9,553 nt of DNA from Treponema sp. (GCA_031255875.1 JAIRRR010000169.1:1-9553); one strand, 5' to 3'; shown: positions 1-6,625, counted from the stretch's first letter. Notes: a model not told the origin generated them from the sequence alone. Made by a program: numbers and translations.

Positions 1-14
1 TAAGGAATTACGTT

Positions 15-87
15 TGAGCCGCGAAGGGATCGAACCTTCGACCCGCAGATTAAGAGTCTGCTGCTCTACCAGCTGAGCTAGCGGCCC
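15..87 (-). tRNA. tRNA-Lys (anticodon CTT)
   Basis: Read on the minus strand, a full 73-nt cloverleaf can be folded. The acceptor stem GGGCCGC pairs with GCGGCTC (one G-U pair) and is followed by discriminator A. The D arm contains AGCTGGTAGA. The anticodon stem GCAGA/TCTGC encloses the seven-base loop CTCTTAA, which puts CTT at positions 34-36 and so reads the lysine codon AAG. The T arm carries the canonical GGTTCGATCC. The three bases after the discriminator read AAC on this strand, so the CCA end is not encoded and must be added after 3' trimming. The tRNA is the last gene of the window in the direction of transcription and has its own promoter upstream. Confidence 0.96.
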
Positions 88-130
88 GGGGCAGTTGGCG
101 CCTTAAAAGCCGCCTATCGCCTTTTGTCCA

Positions 131-160
131 CTTATACAGGATAAACAACGGGTTTGTCAA
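131..160 (-). promoter_or_regulatory. sigma-70-type promoter of tRNA-Lys
   Basis: On the minus strand a perfect -35 box TTGACA (155-160) is separated by 18 bases from a -10 box TATAAG (131-136). Transcription would start near position 124, about 37 bases before the mature tRNA 5' end, leaving a short leader to be removed by RNase P. The boxes stand out in otherwise GC-rich sequence. This makes the tRNA an independent transcription unit rather than only a tail of the gene at 303-749. Confidence 0.8.
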
Positions 161-239
161 GGGGCCGCGCGGGCCGCTGCGGTAATTTTACGTCTATGGA
201 CTTTTTTCTCTAAAATATTTCAAAAGGATTCGGACGCGC

Positions 240-269
240 CCGGCCGCCCCGCGCATTGCTGCGGGCCGG
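240..269 (-). terminator. Possible hairpin terminator after the cNMP-binding-fold gene
   Basis: CCGGCC (240-245) and GGCCGG (264-269) form a perfect six-pair stem, extended inside by a CGC/GCG pairing with a bulge. It lies 34 bases past the stop codon of the gene at 303-749. No run of T follows directly on the minus strand; a short CCTTTTG comes about 14 bases later. It is therefore a weak terminator candidate. Apart from this hairpin and the tRNA promoter I see nothing in the 215-base interval 88-302. Confidence 0.35.
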
Positions 270-302
270 CGACGATACAGGCGCCAAGGCCCGCCGCCGC
301 CC

Positions 303-749
303 TCATTGGCCATAGCTGTTGGCCTGCGCGAAACGCGAATTCATGTTGCGCAGGCGGCGGGAAATATCCCGGGCCAGGTTCATTATGAGGATCGAGAAGG
401 TCTCGATGTCCGATTTGTGAAGGCTGCGCAGGGCCCGGTTCGAAAGAAACATCACCCGGGTGGGGGCCAGGCAGCGGATGGTGGCCTCCGTGGCCATTAT
501 GTCCAGCACTTCCATCTCCCCGAAGGTAGTCCCTTCCTCGAATACAAAGAGCCGTACCCCTTTTTTGAGCGCCTCGGCCCGGCCTTCCAGAATAAAGTAT
601 ATCTTGTCGTTAGGCTGCCCTTCCTGTATGATGCAGTCGCCTTCCTCAAAGTTTTCAATCTGCATCAGGGGGACAAGCGCCTCGATCTGGCCTTCCATAA
701 GGCCGCCGAAAAAAGAATGCCGCCGCAGGTGTGAAGATTCTATTTCCAT
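303..749 (-). CDS. Stand-alone cyclic-nucleotide-binding-fold (CAP_ED) protein
   Basis: The 148-residue protein is essentially one Crp/cNMP-binding beta-roll. FEEGDCIIQEGQPNDKIYFI (residues 34-53) followed by LEGRAEA matches the first half of the domain, and FGEMEVLDIMATEAT (76-90) aligns with the phosphate-binding cassette. A C-terminal helix (about 114-137) ends the protein. There is no helix-turn-helix, so it is not a DNA-binding Crp/Fnr regulator as it stands, and no transmembrane segment is visible. The cassette keeps Glu78, but the Arg that normally contacts the cyclic phosphate is Thr87, so cNMP binding is doubtful. I chose the ATG at 747-749; the ribosome site is weak (GGGA about 7 bases upstream). 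The gene lies 135 bases downstream of ychF with no clear promoter between, so it may be expressed by read-through. Role: probably a small sensory or protein-interaction module; the partner is unknown. Confidence 0.85.
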   Translation of the reverse strand: MEIESSHLRRHSFFGGLMEGQIEALVPLMQIENFEEGDCIIQEGQPNDKIYFILEGRAEALKKGVRLFVFEEGTTFGEMEVLDIMATEATIRCLAPTRVMFLSNRALRSLHKSDIETFSILIMNLARDISRRLRNMNSRFAQANSYGQ

Positions 750-850
750 AATAATTCCCGCCGGCCTTGGCCCTCCGGAGAAAACCGCCTTTTCATAAGC
801 GCCTGCGCCGCGACGAATTCGCGTTTCTTCCGGCGGCTTGCTGCCGAAAG

Positions 851-879
851 CTCCGGGAACCCGGCCCGGGTTTCCGGAG
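851..879 (-). terminator. 14-bp inverted repeat directly after ychF
   Basis: The 29 bases form a near-perfect palindrome: two 14-base arms (851-864 and 866-879) around a single central base, with one non-Watson-Crick position (A·C on the minus strand, G·U on the plus strand). It begins five bases past the ychF stop codon, the usual place for a transcription terminator or 3'-end stabiliser. There is no T-run after it on the minus strand, only CTTTCGG, so intrinsic termination would be of the U-less kind. It separates ychF from the gene at 303-749. Confidence 0.6.
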
Positions 880-884
880 TCCCC

Positions 885-2009
885 CTAAACGTTGAACTTA
901 AAGAACACGACATCCCCGTCCTGGACCTCGTACTCTTTGCCTTCAACCCGGTATTTGCCGGCCTCCTTTATTTTCGCTTCGGCGCCGTATTGAAATATGT
1001 CTTCGCAGGAGTAGACCTCCGCCTTGATAAAGCCCTTTTCGAAATCCGTGTGGATCACGCCGGCCGCTTTCGGCGCCGTATCCCCGGCGTGGATGGTCCA
1101 GGCGCGGCACTCGTCGGCGCCGGCGGTGAAAAAGGTGCGCAGCCCCAGGAGCCGGTAGGCGGCGCGTACCAGGGAACCAAGCCCGGATTCGGAAAGGCCC
1201 AGCTCTTCCAGAAAGGCCAGTTTTTCCGCCGGGTCCTCGATGCCGGCAAGCTCCGCCTCGAATTTGCCGCAGATAACCACGGCCTCCGATTTTTCCGCAG
1301 CCGCCCGCCTTTTTACCGCTTCGATGTGCGGATTTGCCCTGCCGCCGGCATAGGCTCGCATCCCCTCCTCGTCCGCGTTGCACACGTAGAGCTGGGGCTT
1401 GAGCGTGATAAAGTGGCAGTCGTACACGGCGGCCCTGTCTTCGGCGCTTAGATCCGCCTGCCGGGCGGGCTTCCCGTTTTCCAGGGCGCCGGCGATCCTG
1501 TCCAGCGCCGCGAGAACCGCCGCAGCTTCCTTCTGCTCGTTCTTGCCCTGCACCCGCGCGGCCCGTTCCGCCCGCTCCCGGCGCTTTGCCAGAGTGTCCA
1601 TATCGGCAAGGGCAAGTTCGATATTGATGGTCTCCATGTCCGATTCGGGATCGATTCTGTTTTCCACATGCACAATATCCGGATCGTCGAAACAGCGCAC
1701 CACCTGGGCGATTACCCCCACCTCCCGGATATGGGACAGGAACTGGTTCCCCAGGCCCTCGCCTTTGGAAGCGCCCTTTACAAGCCCCGCGATATCGACA
1801 AATTCCACGGTCGCCGGGATGGTCCTTGCGGGTTTGAAAATTCCGGACAAAGCGTCAAGGCGGCTGTCAGGGATGTTTACGATCCCCACGTTGGGGTTTA
1901 TCGTGCAAAACGGATAATTCGCCGCCTCGGCCTGGGCGCTGCTCAAAGCCGAAAAAATAGTAGACTTTCCCACATTGGGAAGCCCCACGATGCCGCAGTT
2001 AAGAGCCAT
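885..2009 (-). CDS. ychF: YchF/OLA1-family ribosome-associated P-loop ATPase/GTPase
   Basis: The 374-residue product is a full-length YchF (Obg-related TRAFAC P-loop family; E. coli YchF is about 363 residues). The P-loop GLPNVGKST is at residues 9-17. Switch I with NYPFCTINPN is at 31-40. The G3 region DIAGLVKGASKGEGLGN at 72-88 has Leu76 where classical GTPases have the catalytic Gln, as in the HAS-GTPase group. The G4 position reads NADE (211-214) rather than NKxD, which fits the family's known preference for ATP. A helical insertion occupies about 128-200, and the TGS domain (about 289-374) contains AAGVIHTDFEKGF and ends in FKFNV. The family binds ribosomes and is linked to translation and stress responses. 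An upstream in-frame ATG would add 15 residues, but I chose the ATG at 2007-2009 because the protein then starts MALNCGIVGLPNVGKST like its homologues and AAGGGG lies just upstream. It has its own promoter and a strong hairpin after the stop. Confidence 0.97.
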   Translation of the reverse strand: MALNCGIVGLPNVGKSTIFSALSSAQAEAANYPFCTINPNVGIVNIPDSRLDALSGIFKPARTIPATVEFVDIAGLVKGASKGEGLGNQFLSHIREVGVIAQVVRCFDDPDIVHVENRIDPESDMETINIELALADMDTLAKRRERAERAARVQGKNEQKEAAAVLAALDRIAGALENGKPARQADLSAEDRAAVYDCHFITLKPQLYVCNADEEGMRAYAGGRANPHIEAVKRRAAAEKSEAVVICGKFEAELAGIEDPAEKLAFLEELGLSESGLGSLVRAAYRLLGLRTFFTAGADECRAWTIHAGDTAPKAAGVIHTDFEKGFIKAEVYSCEDIFQYGAEAKIKEAGKYRVEGKEYEVQDGDVVFFKFNV

Positions 2010-2025
2010 ATAACCCCTTGAAACT

Positions 2026-2054
2026 ATTGTAAAACCGAAACCGCAGGGCGTCAA
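2026..2054 (-). promoter_or_regulatory. sigma-70-type promoter of ychF
   Basis: On the minus strand the -35 box TTGACG (2049-2054) is followed after exactly 17 bases by the -10 box TACAAT (2026-2031). The predicted start falls near 2019, at the 5' end of the AAGGGG ribosome site (2014-2019). The leader would be only about 10 bases long. The promoter lies between the ychF start and the hairpin that follows the DUF4340 gene, so it separates ychF from the ABC operon. Confidence 0.75.
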
Positions 2055-2058
2055 TGAT

Positions 2059-2096
2059 CCGCAGGCGCGCCGCCTCCGGTCGCGGAACGCCTGCGG
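2059..2096 (-). terminator. Hairpin after the ABC/GldG/DUF4340 operon
   Basis: CCGCAGGCG (2059-2067) and CGCCTGCGG (2088-2096) are a perfect nine-base inverted repeat. The 20-base interior can itself form a small CCGC/GCGG stem. It starts nine bases past the stop codon of the DUF4340 gene and sits just before the ychF -35 box, so termination of the operon is the natural reading. No U-tract follows directly. A related half-copy of one arm (CCGCAGGGCG, 2041-2050) overlaps the ychF promoter. Confidence 0.55.
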
Positions 2097-2105
2097 CTGC
2101 CAGAC

Positions 2106-3125
2106 CTATGGCCGTTTGAAGTATTCCCGGTCGCGGAAAAGGCGCGCCAGGTTCCAGGAGGACAGGGCGAATACATAGGGCGAATCGTTCCGCACGGCGC
2201 TGCGGCGCGTCACCGAGCCGTCTTCCTCGTTAAAAGAAAGGGGCGGCCCCAGCCTGATCGTGCGGGCGGGAAGCCCTGAAAATTCTATCAGTATCCTCCC
2301 CTCGTTAAATACCGCCTCGCCCGCGCTCATTTCGGGCACGTAATCGTCGGCGCTGGCGTCGAGCACCTGGCGGATAAAGGTTTCCACCCTGCCCGCGTCC
2401 GTCTCGTCAGGCGAAAGGCCCTCCACCGTCCACCCCTCCCCGGTACGGAGAATCACGAGCGGCCCGGGCGTCTTTTCCCCAACGGCGCTGTCCGCGCCTT
2501 CGCCGGGCGGGGGGGCGATTACGGTGATCCGGTACACCTGCCCGGTGTCCAGGCTCCCGCTGTCCGGGAAAATTTTAAGATCGTACCAGGAAGGGCGGGA
2601 ATAGGAGAGGAAGGCGGCGATGGTATCGTCGCCAGAGCGTATCTCGTCCTGGCCGGCTTTCCGGTAATAGACCTCCCTTCCCGTGGCGTCGCTGCTGCCA
2701 ACCAGGAGGGTCAGAAACGCCGCCCCGCCGGGACCGCCGGAGACTGTGATACGGGAAGCGGCTTCATCGGTCAGAGCGAGGCTTTCGTGCAAAGAAGCCG
2801 CGCTCCCGCGCGGGGCATACGCGCCCCTGGCGGTAAGGGCCGTGAAAAGATCTTCCACCATGTCCGGCTTTGCCGGATACTCTTTGCCCGAATTTTCGAC
2901 AAACCACCCGCCGTCACGCCGCGCCAGGGTTATTTCCTCCTCGCCCCGTATCTCGACGCGGGCGGCCTCGTCCGCCAGCCTGCCCTCCAGCCAGGCATAG
3001 GCGTTCTGCCTGCCGCTTACCCTTTCAGGGCTAAAGACGAGCGTCGCCGCGAGAACCAGGGCAAGGGCAAGGGTAATCGAGGCGCGGATCAGGAGTTTCT
3101 GTTTAAAGTTCAGCTTAAAAGCCAT
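2106..3125 (-). CDS. DUF4340 domain protein of an ABC/GldG export unit
   Basis: The 339-residue protein has a short basic N-terminus, one membrane segment (about residues 13-31) and then a long exported domain, so it is probably anchored in the inner membrane facing the periplasm. Around residues 62-90 it has the 'I.L.R...W.V....YPA....V..L...L..' pattern typical of DUF4340 proteins, and a second, similar unit (VILRTGEGWTVEG, 224-236) follows; this looks like an internal duplication of the fold. The segment SRPSWYDLKIF (176-186) is also characteristic. The function of DUF4340 is not established; these genes commonly follow GldG-type genes. Four bases separate it from the gldG-like stop, with a good ribosome site (GGGGAGG), so it is translated from the same message and is the last gene of the operon. 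Confidence is high for the family and low for any biochemical role. Confidence 0.85.
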   Translation of the reverse strand: MAFKLNFKQKLLIRASITLALALVLAATLVFSPERVSGRQNAYAWLEGRLADEAARVEIRGEEEITLARRDGGWFVENSGKEYPAKPDMVEDLFTALTARGAYAPRGSAASLHESLALTDEAASRITVSGGPGGAAFLTLLVGSSDATGREVYYRKAGQDEIRSGDDTIAAFLSYSRPSWYDLKIFPDSGSLDTGQVYRITVIAPPPGEGADSAVGEKTPGPLVILRTGEGWTVEGLSPDETDAGRVETFIRQVLDASADDYVPEMSAGEAVFNEGRILIEFSGLPARTIRLGPPLSFNEEDGSVTRRSAVRNDSPYVFALSSWNLARLFRDREYFKRP

Positions 3126-3129
3126 TGCG

Positions 3130-4761
3130 TTAGACCTCCCCTTGGTTTTCAGATTGGTTTGCCGTTCCGGCGCGGGCCGCGGTCAGGCGGCGCCTCCGCA
3201 GGGCGATAAGCAGCCCCAGCACGACTACGATAAGGGGGATAAATACAACATTGAGAATCCGGGAAAAGGCCATGGCCGCAAGCCGCTTTTCCGCGTCCAT
3301 TATTTTGTCGAGTCTCCCCGCGGCGGCTTCCCGGCTCCGGATGCCGATGATATCGTCGTCGTTCCCGAGCCAGTCCAGGGCCTTGATAAAGAAGTCAAGA
3401 TTCTGCTGGCTGCGGGTGTACTGGATATAGGCGGAGCCGAAGTCCGTATCCCCGACAACCACCATGCGGGCGTCTTTCGTTTCCCCGGCCATGTCCGGCA
3501 GCTCGCCGTCCATCCCTTCCCGGACCGGCTTTGGCCTGCCCCTGAACCAGGAGGGGAATTTCCCGGCCAGCGCGGCGCCCAGAATCCGGGTGCCCCTGGT
3601 TTCCTCCTCCTCCAGGCCGAAACTGTAACTCAGTTCCGGGCTAATGGAAAAATTCCCGGTTTGCAGCCAGGCCTCGGGAGTGGTGGTAAAAAGCGTTTCC
3701 GCTTCCACGCCGCCGGCCGGGACAAGCTCTATGGGGCTTGCCCAGAAAAGATCGAGCCCGTTAAAGCCGGAAGTTATAGGGTGCCGGAGGTTGCCGAACT
3801 GGCTCAGCACGCTTATGAAAAACGGGTACTGGATAAAACGTATCTGGGCCTGCCCGTTCGGCCCCATGCTTTGGAAAGGCAGGGTCAGGGAAGCGCGGTC
3901 CAGGACCAGCGAAGGCTTAAGCTCCGCCCCGTAAGACGCCAGCATCGCCAACAGCCCGTTGTCCTCCAGCAGCCGGGCGGTAGCGCCGTACTCCATATCC
4001 ACCGCGGCTGTTTCAACGGCGAAAAATACCTTCCCGCCGTTTTGTATGTACTGATCGACGCGGTAGAGATCCCAGTCGTCCATATCCTCGACGCCGCCCA
4101 GCACCAGAAGCATCGGGAGGGACGGGGGGATTATGTCGGCCGGGGCGATAACGCGGATCTTGTAGCCCGAGCCCGCCATGGCCCGGTCAAGGTAGGCGTA
4201 ATCCTGCGCCCACTGCCTTTGGGCGTCCCCTACCAGCACCCCCGCCTCCCGCACCGTGCCCCGCAGCATCGAGCGTATGCGGCTCGTAAGATCGTATTCC
4301 AGGGTGTCAAGCGAGAACACCGCCGGAAGCACTTCCGCCTTGTCCAGATACTCGATAAGTATCCCGGTGTAGACAGTTACCAGGCTGGCCTGATCCCTTT
4401 CCACGGTTTCTATCTGCTGCCCCTGGATGCCAAGGCTTTCCACGGCTTCCACAAGGTTCGCCTTTACCGGGTCCCGCACCGTTACCTGGATGCGGCCGCG
4501 GGAATGGGCGGCGTATTCCCGGAGCAGGTCCGTAATTTCGCCGGGCATCGGGTGTATCGAGGCAAGTTTGTCGGAAATAAAATACGTTATACGCACCTGG
4601 CCGGGTATCTCGGTGTAGAGATTCCTGGAAACAGGCGAAATTGTATAGGCCTTGTTCCCGGTCAGATCCAGGCGGAAAAACACCCGCTGGCTGGCAAGGA
4701 AGGCCATCGCGAAGGCCGCCAGGGCAAAGGCGGCCAGAATTGCCGATTGTTTCCGGTTCAT
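3130..4761 (-). CDS. GldG-family ABC transporter auxiliary protein
   Basis: The 543-residue product has one N-terminal membrane segment (about 8-25), a long periplasmic region and a second membrane segment near the C-terminus (about 503-521) followed by RRRR. The start of the soluble part, RLDLTGNKAYTISPVSRNLY (residues 30-49), is the hallmark opening of GldG/ABC_transp_aux proteins. A GATase-like fold is suggested by LLVLGGVEDMDDWDLYRVDQ (218-237) with NGGKVFFAVE after it, and by VVVGDTDFGS (434-443). In Flavobacterium, GldG works with GldA and GldF and is required for gliding; homologues are widespread in non-gliding bacteria, where the role is unknown. The ATG at 4759-4761 lies three bases after the permease stop and is preceded by GGAGG. 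I give no gene symbol because gliding function is not implied. Either partner in substrate handling or a structural piece of the complex is possible. Confidence 0.9.
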   Translation of the reverse strand: MNRKQSAILAAFALAAFAMAFLASQRVFFRLDLTGNKAYTISPVSRNLYTEIPGQVRITYFISDKLASIHPMPGEITDLLREYAAHSRGRIQVTVRDPVKANLVEAVESLGIQGQQIETVERDQASLVTVYTGILIEYLDKAEVLPAVFSLDTLEYDLTSRIRSMLRGTVREAGVLVGDAQRQWAQDYAYLDRAMAGSGYKIRVIAPADIIPPSLPMLLVLGGVEDMDDWDLYRVDQYIQNGGKVFFAVETAAVDMEYGATARLLEDNGLLAMLASYGAELKPSLVLDRASLTLPFQSMGPNGQAQIRFIQYPFFISVLSQFGNLRHPITSGFNGLDLFWASPIELVPAGGVEAETLFTTTPEAWLQTGNFSISPELSYSFGLEEEETRGTRILGAALAGKFPSWFRGRPKPVREGMDGELPDMAGETKDARMVVVGDTDFGSAYIQYTRSQQNLDFFIKALDWLGNDDDIIGIRSREAAAGRLDKIMDAEKRLAAMAFSRILNVVFIPLIVVVLGLLIALRRRRLTAARAGTANQSENQGEV

Positions 4762-4764
4762 CCC

Positions 4765-5499
4765 CTACCTCCACTTCCTGAAAAGCAGCGCCTGCGTGTT
4801 AAGGTACAGGAACAGCGCCGTGCTCAGCACAAAGAAGGCCAGGTCCCGGCTGTCGATAAGCCCCCTGGAAAAACTTTCAAAGTGGAAGGAAAGCGAGACA
4901 AAGTTGACAAGGGACGCGGCGGCCGGGGGCATATCCACCGACTGCGGTATTATATTGGCGAACATCACGACGAGCAGTACCACCACGCTTCCCAAAAAGG
5001 CCCCGGCCTGGTTTTTCGACAGGGCCGAAAGGAAATGGCCCAGGGCCGCGGCGGAGGCGCCCAGAAGAAAGGCCCCGGCGTACTCGCAGAAGATCACCCC
5101 GCCGTCGTAACGCCCCAGCGGCATCAGGCTCAGGGGCACGGGGACGGTCAGGACGAGGATCGCCAGCAGCACCGCAAGCGAAGACAAAAATTTCCCCAGA
5201 ACCAGGTCCCATTCGGAAAAGGGCATGGTAAGGAGCAGTTCCGCGCTCCCCAGCTTCCGTTCCTCGGCCCAGCTTTTCATCGTGAGCGCCGGGATCACCA
5301 GGACGAATATGATGGGAAAGGACGCGAAATAGGGGCGCAGGCTCGCGGTGTCCCGCGCGAAGTACTGCTGCAGATTAAAAAGCCATATCGAGGCGAACAG
5401 CAGGAAAAAAACAACTATGCCGTACAGCACCGGCGAATTGGCGTAGGAATAGAGCTCCTTGCCGGCCAGGGCCAGTATCCTTTGGGTTTTCGCGTTCAT
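4765..5499 (-). CDS. ABC-2 type permease (GldF-like)
   Basis: The 244-residue protein is an integral membrane subunit with about six predicted segments (roughly 24-41, 59-73, 105-124, 138-159, 167-185 and 220-238). After the second segment comes MKSWAEERKLGSAELLLTMP (74-93) and then FSEWDLVLGKF. This conserved cytoplasmic patch is typical of ABC-2 permeases of the GldF/NosY type and probably contacts the ATPase. The start codon overlaps the ATPase stop in an ATGA arrangement (5496-5499), which points to translational coupling. GldG follows after three bases. A single permease with six segments would be expected to dimerise. The transported substrate is unknown. Confidence 0.93.
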   Translation of the reverse strand: MNAKTQRILALAGKELYSYANSPVLYGIVVFFLLFASIWLFNLQQYFARDTASLRPYFASFPIIFVLVIPALTMKSWAEERKLGSAELLLTMPFSEWDLVLGKFLSSLAVLLAILVLTVPVPLSLMPLGRYDGGVIFCEYAGAFLLGASAAALGHFLSALSKNQAGAFLGSVVVLLVVMFANIIPQSVDMPPAAASLVNFVSLSFHFESFSRGLIDSRDLAFFVLSTALFLYLNTQALLFRKWR

Positions 5500-6560
5500 T
5501 GCCTCCTCCCTCCGCCGGCGGCGCTGCTGCCGTTGCCGCCGTCGTTGCCGCTCTCGGCGCTGCCATCGGCGTTGCCGCCATCGGCGTTGCCGGTCAGCTT
5601 GACAAAAATATCCTCCAGGCTCAGTTTCCTGCGGTTCATCATAAGTATCTTAAGGCCCCGCGAAACCGCCCAGTCAAAAATCGCCTCGCCCGCGCCGCTC
5701 CCGGCCCCGCCGCTCCCGCCCAGGAAGAAAGACACCTTCACCGTGCCGTCGTCAAGAGCGCCGACGCTTAACCGCGAAAGCTCCTCGCCGGCCGCGGCGC
5801 CCAGGCCCGCCAGCTTTTCCCCGACAGACGCGGCGGCAAGAGAGGCCGGGGCGTCCGGCGCCTTCAGGACAAGCTCCCAGGTATCGCCCCCCTTGAGGGT
5901 GCCGGCAATCTCCTCGGGCTTCCCCTGCGCCGCGATGCTCCCCGCGTTGATGATCAGCACCTGGGAACAGACCGCCTCCACTTCCTGGAGTATATGGGTA
6001 GACAGTATCACCGTTTTCCGCTTCCCCAGATCCTTGATAAGCGCGCGGATTTCGATAATCTGGTTCGGATCAAGCCCGGTGGTAGGCTCGTCCAGAATAA
6101 GGATGGGCGGGTCGTGGATAATAGCCTGCGCCAGCCCGGTCCGCTGCCTGTAGCCCTTGGACAGCGTTTCTATACGCTTCTGCCGCACCTGTTCCAGGCC
6201 GCAGGAGGCGATACTTTCCTCCACCGCCCTTTTGCGGCCCTCCGCCCGGATAAGCCGGGAACGGGCGATAAAATTAAGATATTCCGTTACAGTCAGGTCC
6301 CCGTAAAGGGGCACGCTTTCCGGAAGATAGCCGATGCGTTTTTTCACTTCCACCGGATCTTCCTGTACCGGAATTCCGTCAATTCTGGCGGTCCCCGCCG
6401 TCGGGTAGTGGTAGCCCGTAAGGATCTTCATAATGGTAGTCTTCCCCGCCCCGTTAGGGCCGAGAAACCCCAGCACCTGATCCTTCCCCACGGTAAAAGA
6501 AACGTCTTTCACCGCCTCCACCGCCCCGTACTTCTTGGTAAGGCCTTCTACTTCAATCAT
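5496..6560 (-). CDS. ABC transporter ATP-binding protein (GldA-like) with Gly/Asn-rich tail
   Basis: The 354-residue protein has a complete nucleotide-binding domain: Walker A GPNGAGKTT (34-42), a GYLPE segment in the Q-loop region (77-81), the signature LSKGYRQR (133-140), Walker B ILILDEP (153-159), the D-loop GLDP (162-165) and the switch His189. Region 225-320 is the extra C-terminal domain common to ABC-2 ATPases and ends in LEDIFVKLT. It carries a Gly/Ser-rich insert (281-291). A 30-residue low-complexity tail rich in Gly, Asn, Asp and Ser (about 325-354) follows, partly coded by a tandem DNA repeat. I chose the ATG at 6558-6560, not the in-frame ATG 42 bases upstream, because MIEVEGLTKKYG is the family's usual start and AGGAGG precedes it. 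It is the first gene of the four-gene operon and would energise export or assembly by the GldF/GldG/DUF4340 partners. Confidence 0.95.
   Translation of the reverse strand: MIEVEGLTKKYGAVEAVKDVSFTVGKDQVLGFLGPNGAGKTTIMKILTGYHYPTAGTARIDGIPVQEDPVEVKKRIGYLPESVPLYGDLTVTEYLNFIARSRLIRAEGRKRAVEESIASCGLEQVRQKRIETLSKGYRQRTGLAQAIIHDPPILILDEPTTGLDPNQIIEIRALIKDLGKRKTVILSTHILQEVEAVCSQVLIINAGSIAAQGKPEEIAGTLKGGDTWELVLKAPDAPASLAAASVGEKLAGLGAAAGEELSRLSVGALDDGTVKVSFFLGGSGGAGSGAGEAIFDWAVSRGLKILMMNRRKLSLEDIFVKLTGNADGGNADGSAESGNDGGNGSSAAGGGRRQ
5562..5591 (-). repeat. Tandem 15-bp repeat in the ATPase tail
   Basis: Two perfect, directly adjacent copies of a 15-base unit (5562-5576 and 5577-5591) encode two Gly-Asn-Ala-Asp-Gly-type units of the ATPase C-terminus. 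Related imperfect copies continue towards the stop codon (to about 5535), giving the Gly/Asn/Ser-rich tail. The unit length is a multiple of three, so gain or loss of copies would keep the frame. Confidence 0.85.
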
Positions 6561-6570
6561 GGGGCCAGCA

Positions 6571-6576
6571 CCTCCT
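6571..6576 (-). promoter_or_regulatory. Ribosome binding site that fixes the ATPase start
   Basis: AGGAGG on the minus strand lies ten bases before the ATG at 6558-6560. It supports this start over the in-frame ATG further upstream (6600-6602), which lies inside the leader hairpin. Confidence 0.8.
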
Positions 6577-6591
6577 GGAACAATTAAACAA

Positions 6592-6625
6592 GGCCGTTCC
6601 AAAACTCAGGTTTTCGGAACAGGCC
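6592..6625 (-). promoter_or_regulatory. Leader hairpin upstream of the ABC operon
   Basis: Read on the minus strand, GGCC-GTTCC-AAAAC pairs with GTTTT-GGAAC-GGCC around a four-base loop. This gives 14 base pairs interrupted by two single-base bulges. It ends 31 bases before the ATPase ATG and is followed by a moderately T-rich stretch (TTGTTTAATTGTT) and then the ribosome site. It could be an attenuator, an RNA-stabilising leader hairpin or, as DNA, an operator of dyad symmetry. Which one cannot be decided from sequence. I could not identify a convincing -35/-10 pair for the operon. Confidence 0.5.

Noticed and set aside
740..946. A 68-codon minus-strand frame between ychF and the cNMP-fold gene
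   Set aside because: It overlaps the ychF C-terminus and runs through the hairpin at 851-879. The product is Arg/Ser-rich and not recognisable, and it ends inside the next gene.
2010..2054. An extended YchF start 15 residues upstream
   Set aside because: The extra residues are encoded by the promoter boxes and ribosome site and do not match YchF family N-termini.
5521..5591. Possible CRISPR or mobile-element repeat
   Set aside because: The units are directly adjacent, 15 bases long, in frame and only two are perfect; there are no spacers, so this is a coding minisatellite.
3142..6153. A 1003-codon open frame on the plus strand
   Set aside because: It lies wholly antisense to the GldG-like, permease and ATPase genes, all with clear family motifs. 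Its translation is Pro/Arg/Gly/His-rich without a recognisable domain. Long stop-free antisense frames are expected opposite GC-biased genes.
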